A stretch of 42,323 nucleotides of DNA. Origin: Verrucomicrobiota bacterium. GTDB taxonomy: Bacteria > Verrucomicrobiota > Verrucomicrobiia > Methylacidiphilales > JBCCWR01. Below are positions 26,931-35,121 of this stretch, one piece after another. Below the pieces are notes generated by a model. That model saw nothing but the letters and a program-made list of their open reading frames with translations. It made no database searches and was not told where the DNA came from. The DNA lies in contig JBCCXA010000031.1 of assembly GCA_039192515.1 (NCBI GenBank), forward strand, positions 1 to 42,323. The letters run 5' to 3'. A program made the position numbers and the translations under genes. The stretch's first letter is position 1; every line of letters starts with the position of its first letter.

Positions 26931-27272
26931 ATGGATCCAAGCTTCAGTTATCTAGCGATTCCCTCAAAAAATAAAGATGCGCCTCAGGACAGCCAATTAG
27001 CACTGACCATACGCGATCTTAAAGTGGATAAGCAAGGCAATATGCTTCTATCTTCACCTTGTCTCAATATCCAAGAAATAGATCAAGAAATCGATGACCT
27101 CATTATCCAATTAGAAAAGCTTCGCTTTGATGCTAAGCACGAACTCACTCGCCTGAAAAAGTTCCCGGATGTCACTCAAGTTGATGTTCACCAGCCACCT
27201 TCTAGGCCTAAAAAGCGCGCTACCCGAAAAGATCTACAAGGTAATGATCCAAAACCATCTCAGAAACATTAA
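26931..27272 (+). CDS. Small protein of unknown function
   Basis: The product has 113 residues and no family I recognise. The middle (about 45-82) is a predicted helix with heptad spacing (IQEIDQEIDDLIIQLEKLRFDAKHELTRLKKF), so a short coiled coil is likely. The tail is basic and proline-rich (PPSRPKKRATRKDLQG), suited to nucleic-acid or acidic-surface contact. It has no signal peptide. The seven-base gap from the aminotransferase stop indicates cotranscription. Codon use looks like that of its neighbours, which supports a real gene. Confidence 0.65.
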   Translation: MDPSFSYLAIPSKNKDAPQDSQLALTIRDLKVDKQGNMLLSSPCLNIQEIDQEIDDLIIQLEKLRFDAKHELTRLKKFPDVTQVDVHQPPSRPKKRATRKDLQGNDPKPSQKH

Positions 27273-27348
27273 CCGCGCTAGTAGTAATGAGATAGGATAA
27301 TGTTATTATCCCAATCAAGAGCGCTAATAAGCAAAGTACAATAACCAT
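27220..27348 (-). CDS. Possible small membrane protein (42 residues)
   Basis: A minus-strand frame starts at ATG 27348 and reads M-V-I-V-L-C-L-L-A-L-L-I-G-I-I-T-L-S-Y-L-I-T-T, a clear single transmembrane helix, then a short polar tail ending VDLFG. AAAGGGG lies about twelve bases upstream, slightly far. It overlaps the 3' end of the plus-strand gene at 26931. The hydrophobic composition may be accidental in AT-rich DNA, so I list it only as a candidate. Confidence 0.25.
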   Translation of the reverse strand: MVIVLCLLALLIGIITLSYLITTSAVNVSEMVLDHYLVDLFG

Positions 27349-27402
27349 GCCGCATTTTTCCCCTTTGTAATTCTTAATAGATGAAGGCGCTTTAAACTAC
27401 TC

Positions 27403-28017
27403 ATGCGAATACTTTTTCTAATAACTTATATATATATCGCCATTTTTTTGGTAAAATTAACCTCAGCTCCCTCAAACCACCCTCACCCTGAGCTCTTCAA
27501 TGTAAAAGAGCACTTGCCTACAGCGATTATTGACATGCGCTACGCTACTAAAAATAATTTTGTGGGTAAAAAGCTTTATAAAGACTCCAATGCTTACCTC
27601 CGTAAGGAGACCATCGAAGCACTCAAAAAAGTCATCTCCGAATTAGAACCAAAGGGCTTCCGATTAATTATTCTAGATGCCTACCGCCCTCCTTCCGTTC
27701 AAAAAGCACTTTTCGAGAGCACCAAATACAAAGCTTTTGTAGCCCCTCCAATCCCTAAGTATAACCGCCATGGAAGGGGAACAGCCGTTGATGCCTCTCT
27801 TGCAGATCTCAATGGCAAACCGGTAGAAATGCCTTCCAAATTCGATGAATTTTCTAAAAAAGCCGACCAAGACTTCTCTGATGTATCAAAAACAGCTGGT
27901 AAGCATGCAAGGATTTTGATCCGAGCCTTTCATCAAGCTGGCTTCTCAGGCCTTCGCCATGAGTGGTGGCATTTTGATCTTCGTGGCTGGCAAAACTTTG
28001 AAATCATTGAAAATTAA
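27403..28017 (+). CDS. D-alanyl-D-alanine dipeptidase, VanX/DdpX-like (peptidase M15D)
   Basis: The product has 204 residues with an N-terminal hydrophobic signal (about 3-22), so it is exported, unlike cytoplasmic VanX. The zinc site is complete: His123 and Asp130 (RHGRGTAVD) and His190, with catalytic Glu187 (LRHEWWHFDLRGW). The conserved Arg is in ILDAYRPPSVQ. Spacing between these residues equals that of VanX. The enzyme cleaves D-Ala-D-Ala; an exported form would recycle wall dipeptides for nutrition or turnover rather than give vancomycin resistance, and no vanH or vanA-type ligase is nearby. Confidence 0.92.
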   Translation: MRILFLITYIYIAIFLVKLTSAPSNHPHPELFNVKEHLPTAIIDMRYATKNNFVGKKLYKDSNAYLRKETIEALKKVISELEPKGFRLIILDAYRPPSVQKALFESTKYKAFVAPPIPKYNRHGRGTAVDASLADLNGKPVEMPSKFDEFSKKADQDFSDVSKTAGKHARILIRAFHQAGFSGLRHEWWHFDLRGWQNFEIIEN

Positions 28018-28143
28018 TGGATTTCTTTTAGATGCCTGCATATAGGTATTATTGAGCTTGGCTAAGCATAGTGATGTCAATAGATTATCACTTCTATAAT
28101 AATATATTGATATTATAACCGTGACTATTATAATCATAGAACC

Positions 28144-28986
28144 GTGAGAGACCTTAGCCCCATTATAGACTGCAAAGTCGGTGACTTTTTGAAAAGTCTG
28201 CTACACTGTGCACTTAGTGGCCATCTTACTCTAATCAATCCTCAAAAAGGTCAACGTGCTAGGATTACATTACATCGTGGACTCGTTACAGACGTTGAGT
28301 ATCTCTACGAAGCCGAGCAACAGCTCCCAGTAACAAATTTTATTGATGCACTCTGTTGGCCCAATGCCTCCTATGAATGGGTTGAGGCCCATACAAGTCG
28401 AACAGATAGAATCTTTCCCAAGATCACAGAGATCCATGTAATTGCTAATAACCTTCAGCAGTCTCTTAAACACACAAATTTCTCTGCTGGCACATGTAAA
28501 CAGTACATCGATATGCGGAGAGCATTTTTCCCGTTTACAATGGTTTGCACTCACAGCACAGGTAAGACTTTTGAGTGTCTAATAGAAAATGAAATCGCTG
28601 TATTTGGCCAAGATGAGACTGCTCACATCAGTCTGGAAGATACAGAGATTAGCCCCTCTCATACTAAATTAAAAATAAATCAAAATGGCATGTGGCTAAC
28701 TGACTTAGGTTCCAAGACTGGTACTAAAATTAATGATCTTAAAATACTGCCTCATGATTTATTCCCATTTACATTTAAAGATCAACTCACTTTAGGTCGC
28801 TATCAAATTAAGCCATCGACTGAAACAATTCTGAAAGCCTCTTTATATAAAAATCTTGCTGCACGAGAACTTAGACTACTTACGCGTAAGAGTCACTTGA
28901 TATCCAATCTAGATCTAAAACAACTTATAAGTAGACACAAGATGCAAAAGAAAATGCAAGAAGCAGATACGACCCTACAGTCCTGA
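28144..28986 (+). CDS. PATAN (DUF4388)-like plus FHA domain protein
   Basis: The product has 280 residues. The start is GTG, with no good ribosome site and an AT-rich upstream. About 5-90 resembles the DUF4388/PATAN domain (VGDFLKSLLHCALSGHLTLIN, RITLHRGLVTDVEY), found in bacterial signalling proteins. About 150-230 is an FHA domain: EIAVFGQDETAHISL, then EISPSHTKLKI with the Ser and His of the phosphothreonine pocket, then LTDLGSKTGTKIND. FHA domains bind phosphothreonine, so a partner Ser/Thr kinase is expected elsewhere in the genome. The tail (230-280) is basic and helical. No signal peptide is present. It is convergent with cysS. Confidence 0.85.
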   Translation: MRDLSPIIDCKVGDFLKSLLHCALSGHLTLINPQKGQRARITLHRGLVTDVEYLYEAEQQLPVTNFIDALCWPNASYEWVEAHTSRTDRIFPKITEIHVIANNLQQSLKHTNFSAGTCKQYIDMRRAFFPFTMVCTHSTGKTFECLIENEIAVFGQDETAHISLEDTEISPSHTKLKINQNGMWLTDLGSKTGTKINDLKILPHDLFPFTFKDQLTLGRYQIKPSTETILKASLYKNLAARELRLLTRKSHLISNLDLKQLISRHKMQKKMQEADTTLQS

Positions 28987-29006
28987 CAAGCGCCCAGCCC
29001 TCTATG

Positions 29007-30443
29007 CTAATTCTTTAGGCGGGCCAGCCTGTATTCAGTTTTACTATCCTTTGTAGTCCAGCCCAGTGACTCGATTTTCAACCTGAGCTCATCAGCCCTT
29101 GCCCAGTCCTTTGCTAACTTCGCGGTCCATCTCTCTTCGGCAAAAGCTTTGATCTCGTCCGGTGCCACTTCTTCAACCACCCTAGGCAATTCAAGCCCCA
29201 TGGCATTTAAAATGAAGGCAATCTGATTAAGCCACTCATTCGCTTGGTCTGAGTTGATGTCGCCTTTAGCTATTTCTTTTTCAACATCACGAAGCCCAGT
29301 AAATAGTTTACCGTCTGCTTCGGGGGTTTTTAAATCGTCCAGTAAGGCCTCCCAAGCTTGCTGAAATAGGCCTAAATGCTCCAGAGGCTTTTTCACTTGT
29401 TGCTGATAGCTCGGCAATGACTTTAGTGTCCCTTTATCCAGCAAGAGATCCACTATTTTTTTTATCTTGAGCAGGGCCTGTTGTGCTGCATGCAGTGTAT
29501 CTAAAGTAAAATTTAGTGTCTGGCGATAATGCCCTCTCATAAGCACATATCTCATATCCATAGGAGAAAAACCCTTAGCTAGAATATCTTCTAGGGTATA
29601 TAAATTGCCTAGCCTCTTGCTCATTTTTCCTCCATCTACCATCAAGTGAGCAACGTGAAACCAATGGCGGCAAAATCGCTTACCTGTGCAACATTCACTC
29701 TGAGCAATTTCATTTTCATGATGAGGAAAAATAAGATCTACTCCCCCAGAATGAAGATCAAAGTCATCTCCTAAATATTTCATACTCATGGCACTACATT
29801 CGAGATGCCATCCTGGTCTTCCTTTACCCCAAGGACTATCCCATGTATTGTCTCCATCATCTTTTCGATAAGCTTTCCAAAGAGCAAAGTCCGCTAGTTG
29901 CTCCTTTTCATATTCATCATTATTATTCAAAGAATCAGCTGATCCTATGCGAAGTTCTTGCTCATCTAGGTGTGCCAATCGTCCGTAATGCTTAAATGAG
30001 CTAATTGAGAAATAGACTGAACCATCCCCTCCAACATAGGCATGCCCTTTTTCCATTAATTTTTGTATAAGATGAATTTGCTCTGCGATATGGTTAACTG
30101 CACTTGGCTCAACATGAGGCTTTAATAGATTGAGTAACTCACAGTCCTTAGCAAATCTATTATACCAGTAGGTTGTAAACTCTTTCAGACTTTTACCCTC
30201 TGCTTGAGACTGCCGAATAGTCTTATCATCCAAATCAGTTATATTGCGGACATGCTTCATCTTGAAACCTGAAAGCTCCACAACACGGCGAAGCAAATCC
30301 TGAAGAACAAAAGTACGAAAGTTCCCTATATGCGCAGGCCCATACACAGTAGGACCACAGCAATAAATTCTAAGTGCTTTGCCGTCGCTCGGCTCTACTG
30401 ACAATTTCGTTCTACTTAGTGTATCAAATAAATGAAATTTCAC
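29007..30443 (-). CDS. cysS: Cysteine--tRNA ligase
   Basis: The product has 478 residues. It charges tRNA-Cys with cysteine in the cytoplasm. Class-I signatures are PTVYGPAHIGNFRTF (HIGN at 38-41) and KMSKRLGNLYTLED. Zinc ligands include Cys29 and the segment GWHLECSAMS with the later HHENEIAQSE. The C-terminal anticodon-binding domain begins near 385. The start is GTG, supported by AAGGAT eight bases upstream; that site lies inside the last codons of the preceding membrane-protein gene, whose stop is one base away, so the two genes are cotranscribed. Confidence 0.97.
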   Translation of the reverse strand: MKFHLFDTLSRTKLSVEPSDGKALRIYCCGPTVYGPAHIGNFRTFVLQDLLRRVVELSGFKMKHVRNITDLDDKTIRQSQAEGKSLKEFTTYWYNRFAKDCELLNLLKPHVEPSAVNHIAEQIHLIQKLMEKGHAYVGGDGSVYFSISSFKHYGRLAHLDEQELRIGSADSLNNNDEYEKEQLADFALWKAYRKDDGDNTWDSPWGKGRPGWHLECSAMSMKYLGDDFDLHSGGVDLIFPHHENEIAQSECCTGKRFCRHWFHVAHLMVDGGKMSKRLGNLYTLEDILAKGFSPMDMRYVLMRGHYRQTLNFTLDTLHAAQQALLKIKKIVDLLLDKGTLKSLPSYQQQVKKPLEHLGLFQQAWEALLDDLKTPEADGKLFTGLRDVEKEIAKGDINSDQANEWLNQIAFILNAMGLELPRVVEEVAPDEIKAFAEERWTAKLAKDWARADELRLKIESLGWTTKDSKTEYRLARLKN

Positions 30444-30444
30444 T

Positions 30445-31896
30445 TTAATTTATCCTTAATAAGATGGCTTCCTCTACCTCAACTAACACCTCAATTGGCA
30501 ATGATAAGTCATTTAATGCTTGGAGTCTACTCCTGGCAACAATTCCTAGTAGCGGCTTGTTCATACTATCTAATTGATGAAAGTCCTCTGCAGTATCCAA
30601 TTCGATCACTTTTTCAGAAATAGCACCGTAATAGCGACTCCCCAACATCATACCATATGGGTTCAATGCACCGGAGTCTTCTTTAAATGACATACTGATA
30701 AATATACCTTCATTATATTTAGTTGCTTTGAGTTCCTCCCCTAATTCTCGCCACAGTTCCACGTAAGGGGCATACTCCTCTCTTTTAAGATGATAATGGT
30801 AATGTGCAGTTATCCAACAAGGAATAGAACTAAGGAGAAGCAAGATGACAGATAGCATAGGCCTGTTACCTAATAGTTTTATCCAGGTCCATGCTGCAAA
30901 GACAGCCATTATCGGTAGGATGGGAAAGAGATACCTATGCGAATGCCCTGTTAGAGAACTCATTCCTAGAAAAAAGAGGAACACCCATAACGCACTCAAC
31001 CATAAAACCTTTTCCTTTCTAAATTCTTTTGCCAAAAGAATCCATAGATTTCCTACAAGGGCCAACCCGGCAAATAAAAACCACTTCTTACTCATCCACC
31101 AAATGTAAGTGAATGGGCCATAATTAAAGTCACGTCGAACCATCTCAGACAACTCATATTTTATATAGGTATCAAAGTAAGCATTTCCAAAGCGGATGAT
31201 TTGCAGAGTAGGCCACACCGAGGCAAGCAATAATGCGAATAGCAAACTTCCCCACAGCCAAATATTATGCAAACGCACACGCTCTGTCCTATTGAATCCA
31301 AACCCTAGGAGACAAAATAACCAGATAGCAAAGGGTAATGGAGTTTTTTGCAATGCACCTAGAACACAAACTAAGGCTACTCCAGCCCACCACCTCACAT
31401 CTCTACAGGCTAGTCCAATCAATACCCAGGTGAGGATACAAAAGAATGCTGCGCCCATATCCAAAATACCAATCCGGGCATATTCAAGAAATGGACCATA
31501 GACTAATAATAAATAAACGGAGAGTGCACTCAGCCACCTTACATTTGGGCAATAAATTTTTACCCAGAACGGAAGTATAATGAAAAGGGCTAAACAAAAA
31601 AAACCATTCACCCAGCGAACCGCCAACTCCTTATCTGTTTGGCCCAGATAGAATAATGCGTTCAACCAATATTGCAGAGGAGGCTTATTAAAATTAGCTT
31701 CATGATTCATGTGCACAGCCCCCCAATCTCCAGTAGTCAAAAAAGACGTGGAACGCTCAGCAGACTTAAGCTCATCAAAATATCCAAGAGGCGCTTCCCC
31801 TAGGTTTTGGAAGATAAACACTCCCGCTAAAACACACAGAAAAACAATAAACTGCTTCTCCTGCCATACAGAAAGGGACTTATCCTTAAAATTCAT
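30445..31896 (-). CDS. GT39/ArnT-like membrane glycosyltransferase
   Basis: The product has 483 residues and about eleven predicted transmembrane helices. The first periplasmic loop has the GT-C features: LGEAPLGYFDELKSAERSTSF with an acidic residue in the expected place, then NHEANFNKPPLQYWLNALFY, the K-P-P-L-x-Y-W motif of the PMT/ArnT family. Such enzymes move a sugar from a polyprenyl-phosphate donor to lipid A, a protein or a glycolipid on the outer face of the inner membrane; the acceptor is unknown. The soluble C-terminal domain is shorter than in ArnT (about 550 residues). cysS starts one base after its stop. Confidence 0.85.
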   Translation of the reverse strand: MNFKDKSLSVWQEKQFIVFLCVLAGVFIFQNLGEAPLGYFDELKSAERSTSFLTTGDWGAVHMNHEANFNKPPLQYWLNALFYLGQTDKELAVRWVNGFFCLALFIILPFWVKIYCPNVRWLSALSVYLLLVYGPFLEYARIGILDMGAAFFCILTWVLIGLACRDVRWWAGVALVCVLGALQKTPLPFAIWLFCLLGFGFNRTERVRLHNIWLWGSLLFALLLASVWPTLQIIRFGNAYFDTYIKYELSEMVRRDFNYGPFTYIWWMSKKWFLFAGLALVGNLWILLAKEFRKEKVLWLSALWVFLFFLGMSSLTGHSHRYLFPILPIMAVFAAWTWIKLLGNRPMLSVILLLLSSIPCWITAHYHYHLKREEYAPYVELWRELGEELKATKYNEGIFISMSFKEDSGALNPYGMMLGSRYYGAISEKVIELDTAEDFHQLDSMNKPLLGIVARSRLQALNDLSLPIEVLVEVEEAILLRIN

Positions 31897-31997
31897 CTAT
31901 GGAAGAACTCTAGCGTTTATGGCCAATCAGATAAAATTGATCGAGCTGCGCTAAAGCCTTTATAAAAAGATTTTTCGAATGTCGTCGCTTTAGATAT

Positions 31998-32018
31998 ATG
32001 TCTGAACATGTCAGACAT
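31998..32018. other. Perfect inverted repeat downstream of the bTHX gene
   Basis: ATGTCTGA at 31998-32005 and TCAGACAT at 32011-32018 form an exact eight-base stem with a five-base loop. It lies 16 bases past the stop of the small ribosomal-protein gene, in the position of a terminator or RNA-stabilising hairpin, but no T run follows, so a protein-binding operator is also possible. Confidence 0.45.
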
Positions 32019-32033
32019 ACCAATACCTAGAAA

Positions 32034-32144
32034 CTAAGCGGCTGCTTTTTTTACGGCTTTTCTTCTTGCTTGTTGTGAACGAACATTTCCATAACTTCCG
32101 TTCTTCGTTTTTCCTCTTCTGGTTCGCTTATCTCCTTTACCCAT
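32034..32144 (-). CDS. thx: 30S ribosomal protein bTHX-like (36 residues)
   Basis: The frame begins M-G-K-G-D-K-R-T-R-R-G-K and continues TKNGSYGNVRS before a Lys/Ala-rich tail ending KKAAA. The opening GKGD(K)xTxRGK and the S-x-G pattern are the hallmark of the small ribosomal protein THX. It is a highly basic peptide lodged in the head of the 30S subunit, known from Thermus and from many Bacteroidota and Verrucomicrobiota. GGAG lies about ten bases before the ATG. The middle lacks the aromatic I-W of the Thermus form and the tail is longer. It stands alone between the GT39 gene and the divergent YbjQ pair. The gene is easily missed because of its size. Confidence 0.88.
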   Translation of the reverse strand: MGKGDKRTRRGKTKNGSYGNVRSQQARRKAVKKAAA

Positions 32145-32333
32145 GATTCTGATTCTCCATTAAATTTAAGGACGAAGATTGAAACAACTCTAAACGGCTA
32201 TGTCAACAGCAACCAACCGCTATTCAGAACAAGCTATTCGTATATTTATGACTCTACCCACGAACTCCCATTACAATTTACGCCCTTTTTTCTAATCGCA
32301 TTTATGTGTTCTCTAGGGCAATTTATTCAAGCT

Positions 32334-32648
32334 ATGATCGTAGTTAATACTGAAATTATTCCCGGAAAAACAATCATTAATGTCAAAGGCATCGTACAAG
32401 GTAATACGGTGCGGGCTAAGCATGTAGGCCGAGACATTGCAGCTGGATTTAAAAATATTGTAGGAGGAGAGCTAACAGGCTACACCGAGCTATTAGTAGA
32501 GGCTCGAAGCGAAGCCACTGAACGTATGCTTGCTCAGGCAGAGGAACTAGGAGCCAATGCAGTTGTTAACGTACGCTTTGCCACGAGCTCGGTCTCAGCC
32601 GGAGCGGCAGAGCTCTACGCCTATGGAACGGCAGTTACAGTCGAGTAG
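32334..32648 (+). CDS. YbjQ-family (UPF0145/DUF74) protein
   Basis: I start it at the ATG at 32334 (104 residues), since family members begin MIxxxT; an ATG at 32304 would add ten residues. The whole protein is the YbjQ fold: TEIIPGKTIINVKGIVQGNTVRAKHVGRDIAAGFKNIVGGELTGYTELL, then AQAEELGANAVVNVRFATSS and YAYGTAVTV. The family forms pentameric rings and is often described as a putative heavy-metal-binding domain; the cellular role is not settled. It lacks export signals. The next gene encodes a second, membrane-anchored YbjQ protein 17 bp later. Confidence 0.92.
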   Translation: MIVVNTEIIPGKTIINVKGIVQGNTVRAKHVGRDIAAGFKNIVGGELTGYTELLVEARSEATERMLAQAEELGANAVVNVRFATSSVSAGAAELYAYGTAVTVE

Positions 32649-32665
32649 CTTAGTCAATCTCCATC

Positions 32666-33163
32666 ATGACTGCCCTCATCGAGATCTTTTTTCAACTAGG
32701 AATTTTCCTTTTATTACTGGGGATCGGTTACTTTTTCGGATCTTACCGTGAAAATAGGCACCTCAAATCCTTGGAACGAAGAGAGAAGGAACTTTCTAGT
32801 ATCACTCGCTGCAATCTTAAGACTGTCCCAGCAGATTGGACTATTGCATCCTCTAAGCTTGTTGTGGGTTCTGTCGTCATCGCAAACGATTATTTCAAAG
32901 TAGTTGTGGCATCTCTAAGAAATCTGTTCGGGGGCCGTGTTAATAGCCTTGTAAAACTTGTCGAGCGAGCTCGCCGAGAAGCAATGGTGCGAATGCTAAG
33001 TGAGGCAAAAAAACAAGGTGCTCACATTGTCTGGAATGTGCGAATTGAGACCTCAACCATTGCCTCTGTAAGCCGCTCTTCTGCTGGTGTAGAAGTAACA
33101 GCATATGGGACGGCTTTACAGATAAGCAATAAAGCAGAGGCAGTCGATGATTATAAGAGATAA
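32666..33163 (+). CDS. Membrane-anchored YbjQ-family protein
   Basis: The product has 165 residues. About 4-25 is one transmembrane helix (LIEIFFQLGIFLLLLGIGYFFG), followed by a basic linker and from about 50 a YbjQ domain (SSKLVVGSVVIANDYFKVVVASLRNLFGGRVNSLVKLVERARREAMVRMLSEAKKQGAHIVWNVRIETS). The domain has the same arrangement as the preceding gene, so this is a divergent paralog held at the membrane, and mixed oligomers are conceivable. The last 17 bases overlap the first codons of the decayed gene that follows, indicating a former three-gene operon. Confidence 0.88.
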   Translation: MTALIEIFFQLGIFLLLLGIGYFFGSYRENRHLKSLERREKELSSITRCNLKTVPADWTIASSKLVVGSVVIANDYFKVVVASLRNLFGGRVNSLVKLVERARREAMVRMLSEAKKQGAHIVWNVRIETSTIASVSRSSAGVEVTAYGTALQISNKAEAVDDYKR

Positions 33164-33904
33164 AGACGATCCTTTTTCCATTCATGTGGAACCTGCTTTT
33201 CGAGGAAAGGGATTCAAAGCAGACCCTAAAGAGAAAATAACCCAACTCATTCAAAAAAAAGCGCTGACTTAGAAAAAATCCGAGACTCTGTCTGGAGTTA
33301 AAAAATTTATGATAAAAGCGGGTACGAAAAGAAGTTCAGGCAATAGCTTGATGAAGCACAATCTCATATATCCCAACCTCAAGAGCTCATATCAACGTTA
33401 CTAGCTGCTGTTCTCGAAGGATTTTTTCCGCACTAGAAGTGCTTATTTTTAAATCCCGGCAGCTTATTTGGTATCTATGTCATCGTTCTATTTGTTCCCA
33501 TTGCTGAAGAATTAATCAAGCAATCAGAAAATATCTATCTATTAGAGAGAAGACCTTATCTACTTCATTCGGGTTGGCAGTTCCTCTTTATCGGGGAAGG
33601 CTCTGCACTCATTTTCTCTTTGCTCCAGAATCTGATGTATATCCATGTCTACATCTCGCCAGAAGACATAGATGATGACGACCTGTTTTTCCCAATTCGT
33701 TGGGTCGTCTGCACCTCTATGCGTATTAGCGCAACACTTATCTCGTGTATTGGGCTCAGGCGCGCTTGGGTAAAATGCATCAAGCAAGGCGCACCTTTTC
33801 TACTTGCAGTATCCTACCCCTATTTCCTCGACGCCATAATCCTTCACGGCTGTTACAATTTTTTCGCTATCTTTCTTGACCCAATTTACTCAGGTAGCAT
33901 TTAG
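33147..33904 (+). pseudogene. Decayed PrsW/CPBP-like intramembrane protease
   Basis: An ATG at 33147 opens a frame (MIIRDKDDPFSIHVEPAFRGKGF) that runs out after a run of eight A near 33253. The reading then continues in another frame, broken by a TAA near 33299 and TAGs near 33344 and 33434, before a long open stretch to the TAG at 33902. That last part reads like a membrane protease: FVPIAEELIKQ (the EExxK motif of PrsW), GEGSALIFSLLQNLMYIHVYI and LDAIILHGCYNFFAIF, with a conserved-type His in a helix. In the second motif the expected Glu is Gln. One frameshift and three stops make sequencing error unlikely. The reading starts inside the YbjQ gene upstream. An intact relative would cleave a membrane substrate such as an anti-sigma factor. 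Confidence 0.75.
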
Positions 33905-34935
33905 AAACGAAGCTCTAGCCCTGAATTTGCCCCTAAGCTCAACGCTTCATAATCTAAAGCAGCCGCATTAGAATGATTGAAAGTCCAACCAGAGGAGATA
34001 TTGGCTTGCAGCCATTCTGTAAATTTATATTTCAAAGTTAAACTAATATTTTGCCGTAGATCTTGCCTGCGTGTCGGATCTTCCGGAATTGTCTTAAACT
34101 GATAATCCACAAAGGAAAGTTTGTAGTAAACTGATGAAGAAAGGTTACGTGTAATGTTTGCGCCATAGCCTGTAAAGATACTGTATAGAACCTTTGTCTC
34201 ATCAGCGTCATCCGTCCAGAGCAACTCGTTGGAGTATCCTAAATAGGTATAATGAGCTTTGCTCAAGGGCACTACATATTGAATTGTGGCAGAAAATGAG
34301 TGGCTCAGAAAAATCTCTTCACCGAACTTGACCGTATTCTCCCTTGGGTCTGTTGGAGGTTCTCGGTCACTCCCCGCTCTTAATAGATTATAATTATAAC
34401 GCACTCCCAAAGACAAATTAGGTATATCTGGAAGTAGCCACGTTAGACCGCCACCGACATTCAAACTATCAAAATCTAATACTTCCCAATTTTCATCATA
34501 GCGAAACCACTGATAGGAGAGTGTTACTTCGCCATATAGCTGCTCATTTATTTTAGGTAAAAAAGACCCTCCTAATCGACCAACGCGAAAACTATCATCC
34601 TGTTTATTACCTGTTTCCAGTAACAATGGATTATCCGTATGGTAGTAACCATAATCTCCAAATAGAAAAAAAGATTGGTACACCGGCTCTCTCTTTAAAA
34701 TTCTCTGCACCCCTAAGTCATGATCGATAACTTCCTCTACTTTTTCATTTCTCTTAAAAGTGTATTTAATATTTTCCGGGGGCCTCAATTCAGGATCTAT
34801 TCTGATGTTTCTTTCGGTTTCGGTAAGCGCCTGGTTATTATCAGATTGAGAGCCTTGTGCACAAACAAAACCTTCTCGGAACATGATACTTGCTAATAAG
34901 AATAGTTTAAAAAGAGTTAGAGAACTTCGGACCAT
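33901..34935 (-). CDS. Putative outer-membrane beta-barrel protein
   Basis: I choose the ATG at 34935 (344 residues); a TTG three codons earlier is possible. A signal peptide (LFKLFLLASIMFREGFVCAQG) is followed by a polar periplasmic segment to about 85. Strands of alternating polar and hydrophobic residues rich in Tyr and Phe then continue to the end (for example YQSFFLFGDYGYYHTDNP, LYGEVTLSYQWFRYDENW, SVYYKLSFVDYQF). It ends LELRF, a terminal Phe signal for barrel assembly. No family is recognised beyond that. It lies 186 bp downstream of the FecR/beta-solenoid gene on the same strand and might be its partner, but it is too short to be a TpsB-type secretion pore. Confidence 0.75.
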   Translation of the reverse strand: MVRSSLTLFKLFLLASIMFREGFVCAQGSQSDNNQALTETERNIRIDPELRPPENIKYTFKRNEKVEEVIDHDLGVQRILKREPVYQSFFLFGDYGYYHTDNPLLLETGNKQDDSFRVGRLGGSFLPKINEQLYGEVTLSYQWFRYDENWEVLDFDSLNVGGGLTWLLPDIPNLSLGVRYNYNLLRAGSDREPPTDPRENTVKFGEEIFLSHSFSATIQYVVPLSKAHYTYLGYSNELLWTDDADETKVLYSIFTGYGANITRNLSSSVYYKLSFVDYQFKTIPEDPTRRQDLRQNISLTLKYKFTEWLQANISSGWTFNHSNAAALDYEALSLGANSGLELRF

Positions 34936-35121
34936 GATCACCAATGAGACGATGCTAGCGAAGATAATGATAAATAAAAGAAGTTAGCTAGAGCTTACTT
35001 TAATCACAGGTTATAACGTAAAAAGTCAAAGCTCCAGTTAAACTCAAATGATTTTATAATAGCCGAACAAAATGGGTAAAAACTTGCAGAGATCTTTAAG
35101 TCTCTATGGCATCATTCCAGT

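Noticed and set aside
27403..28017. Vancomycin-resistance determinant
   Set aside because: The protein is exported and no vanH, vanA/B ligase or two-component regulator is nearby.
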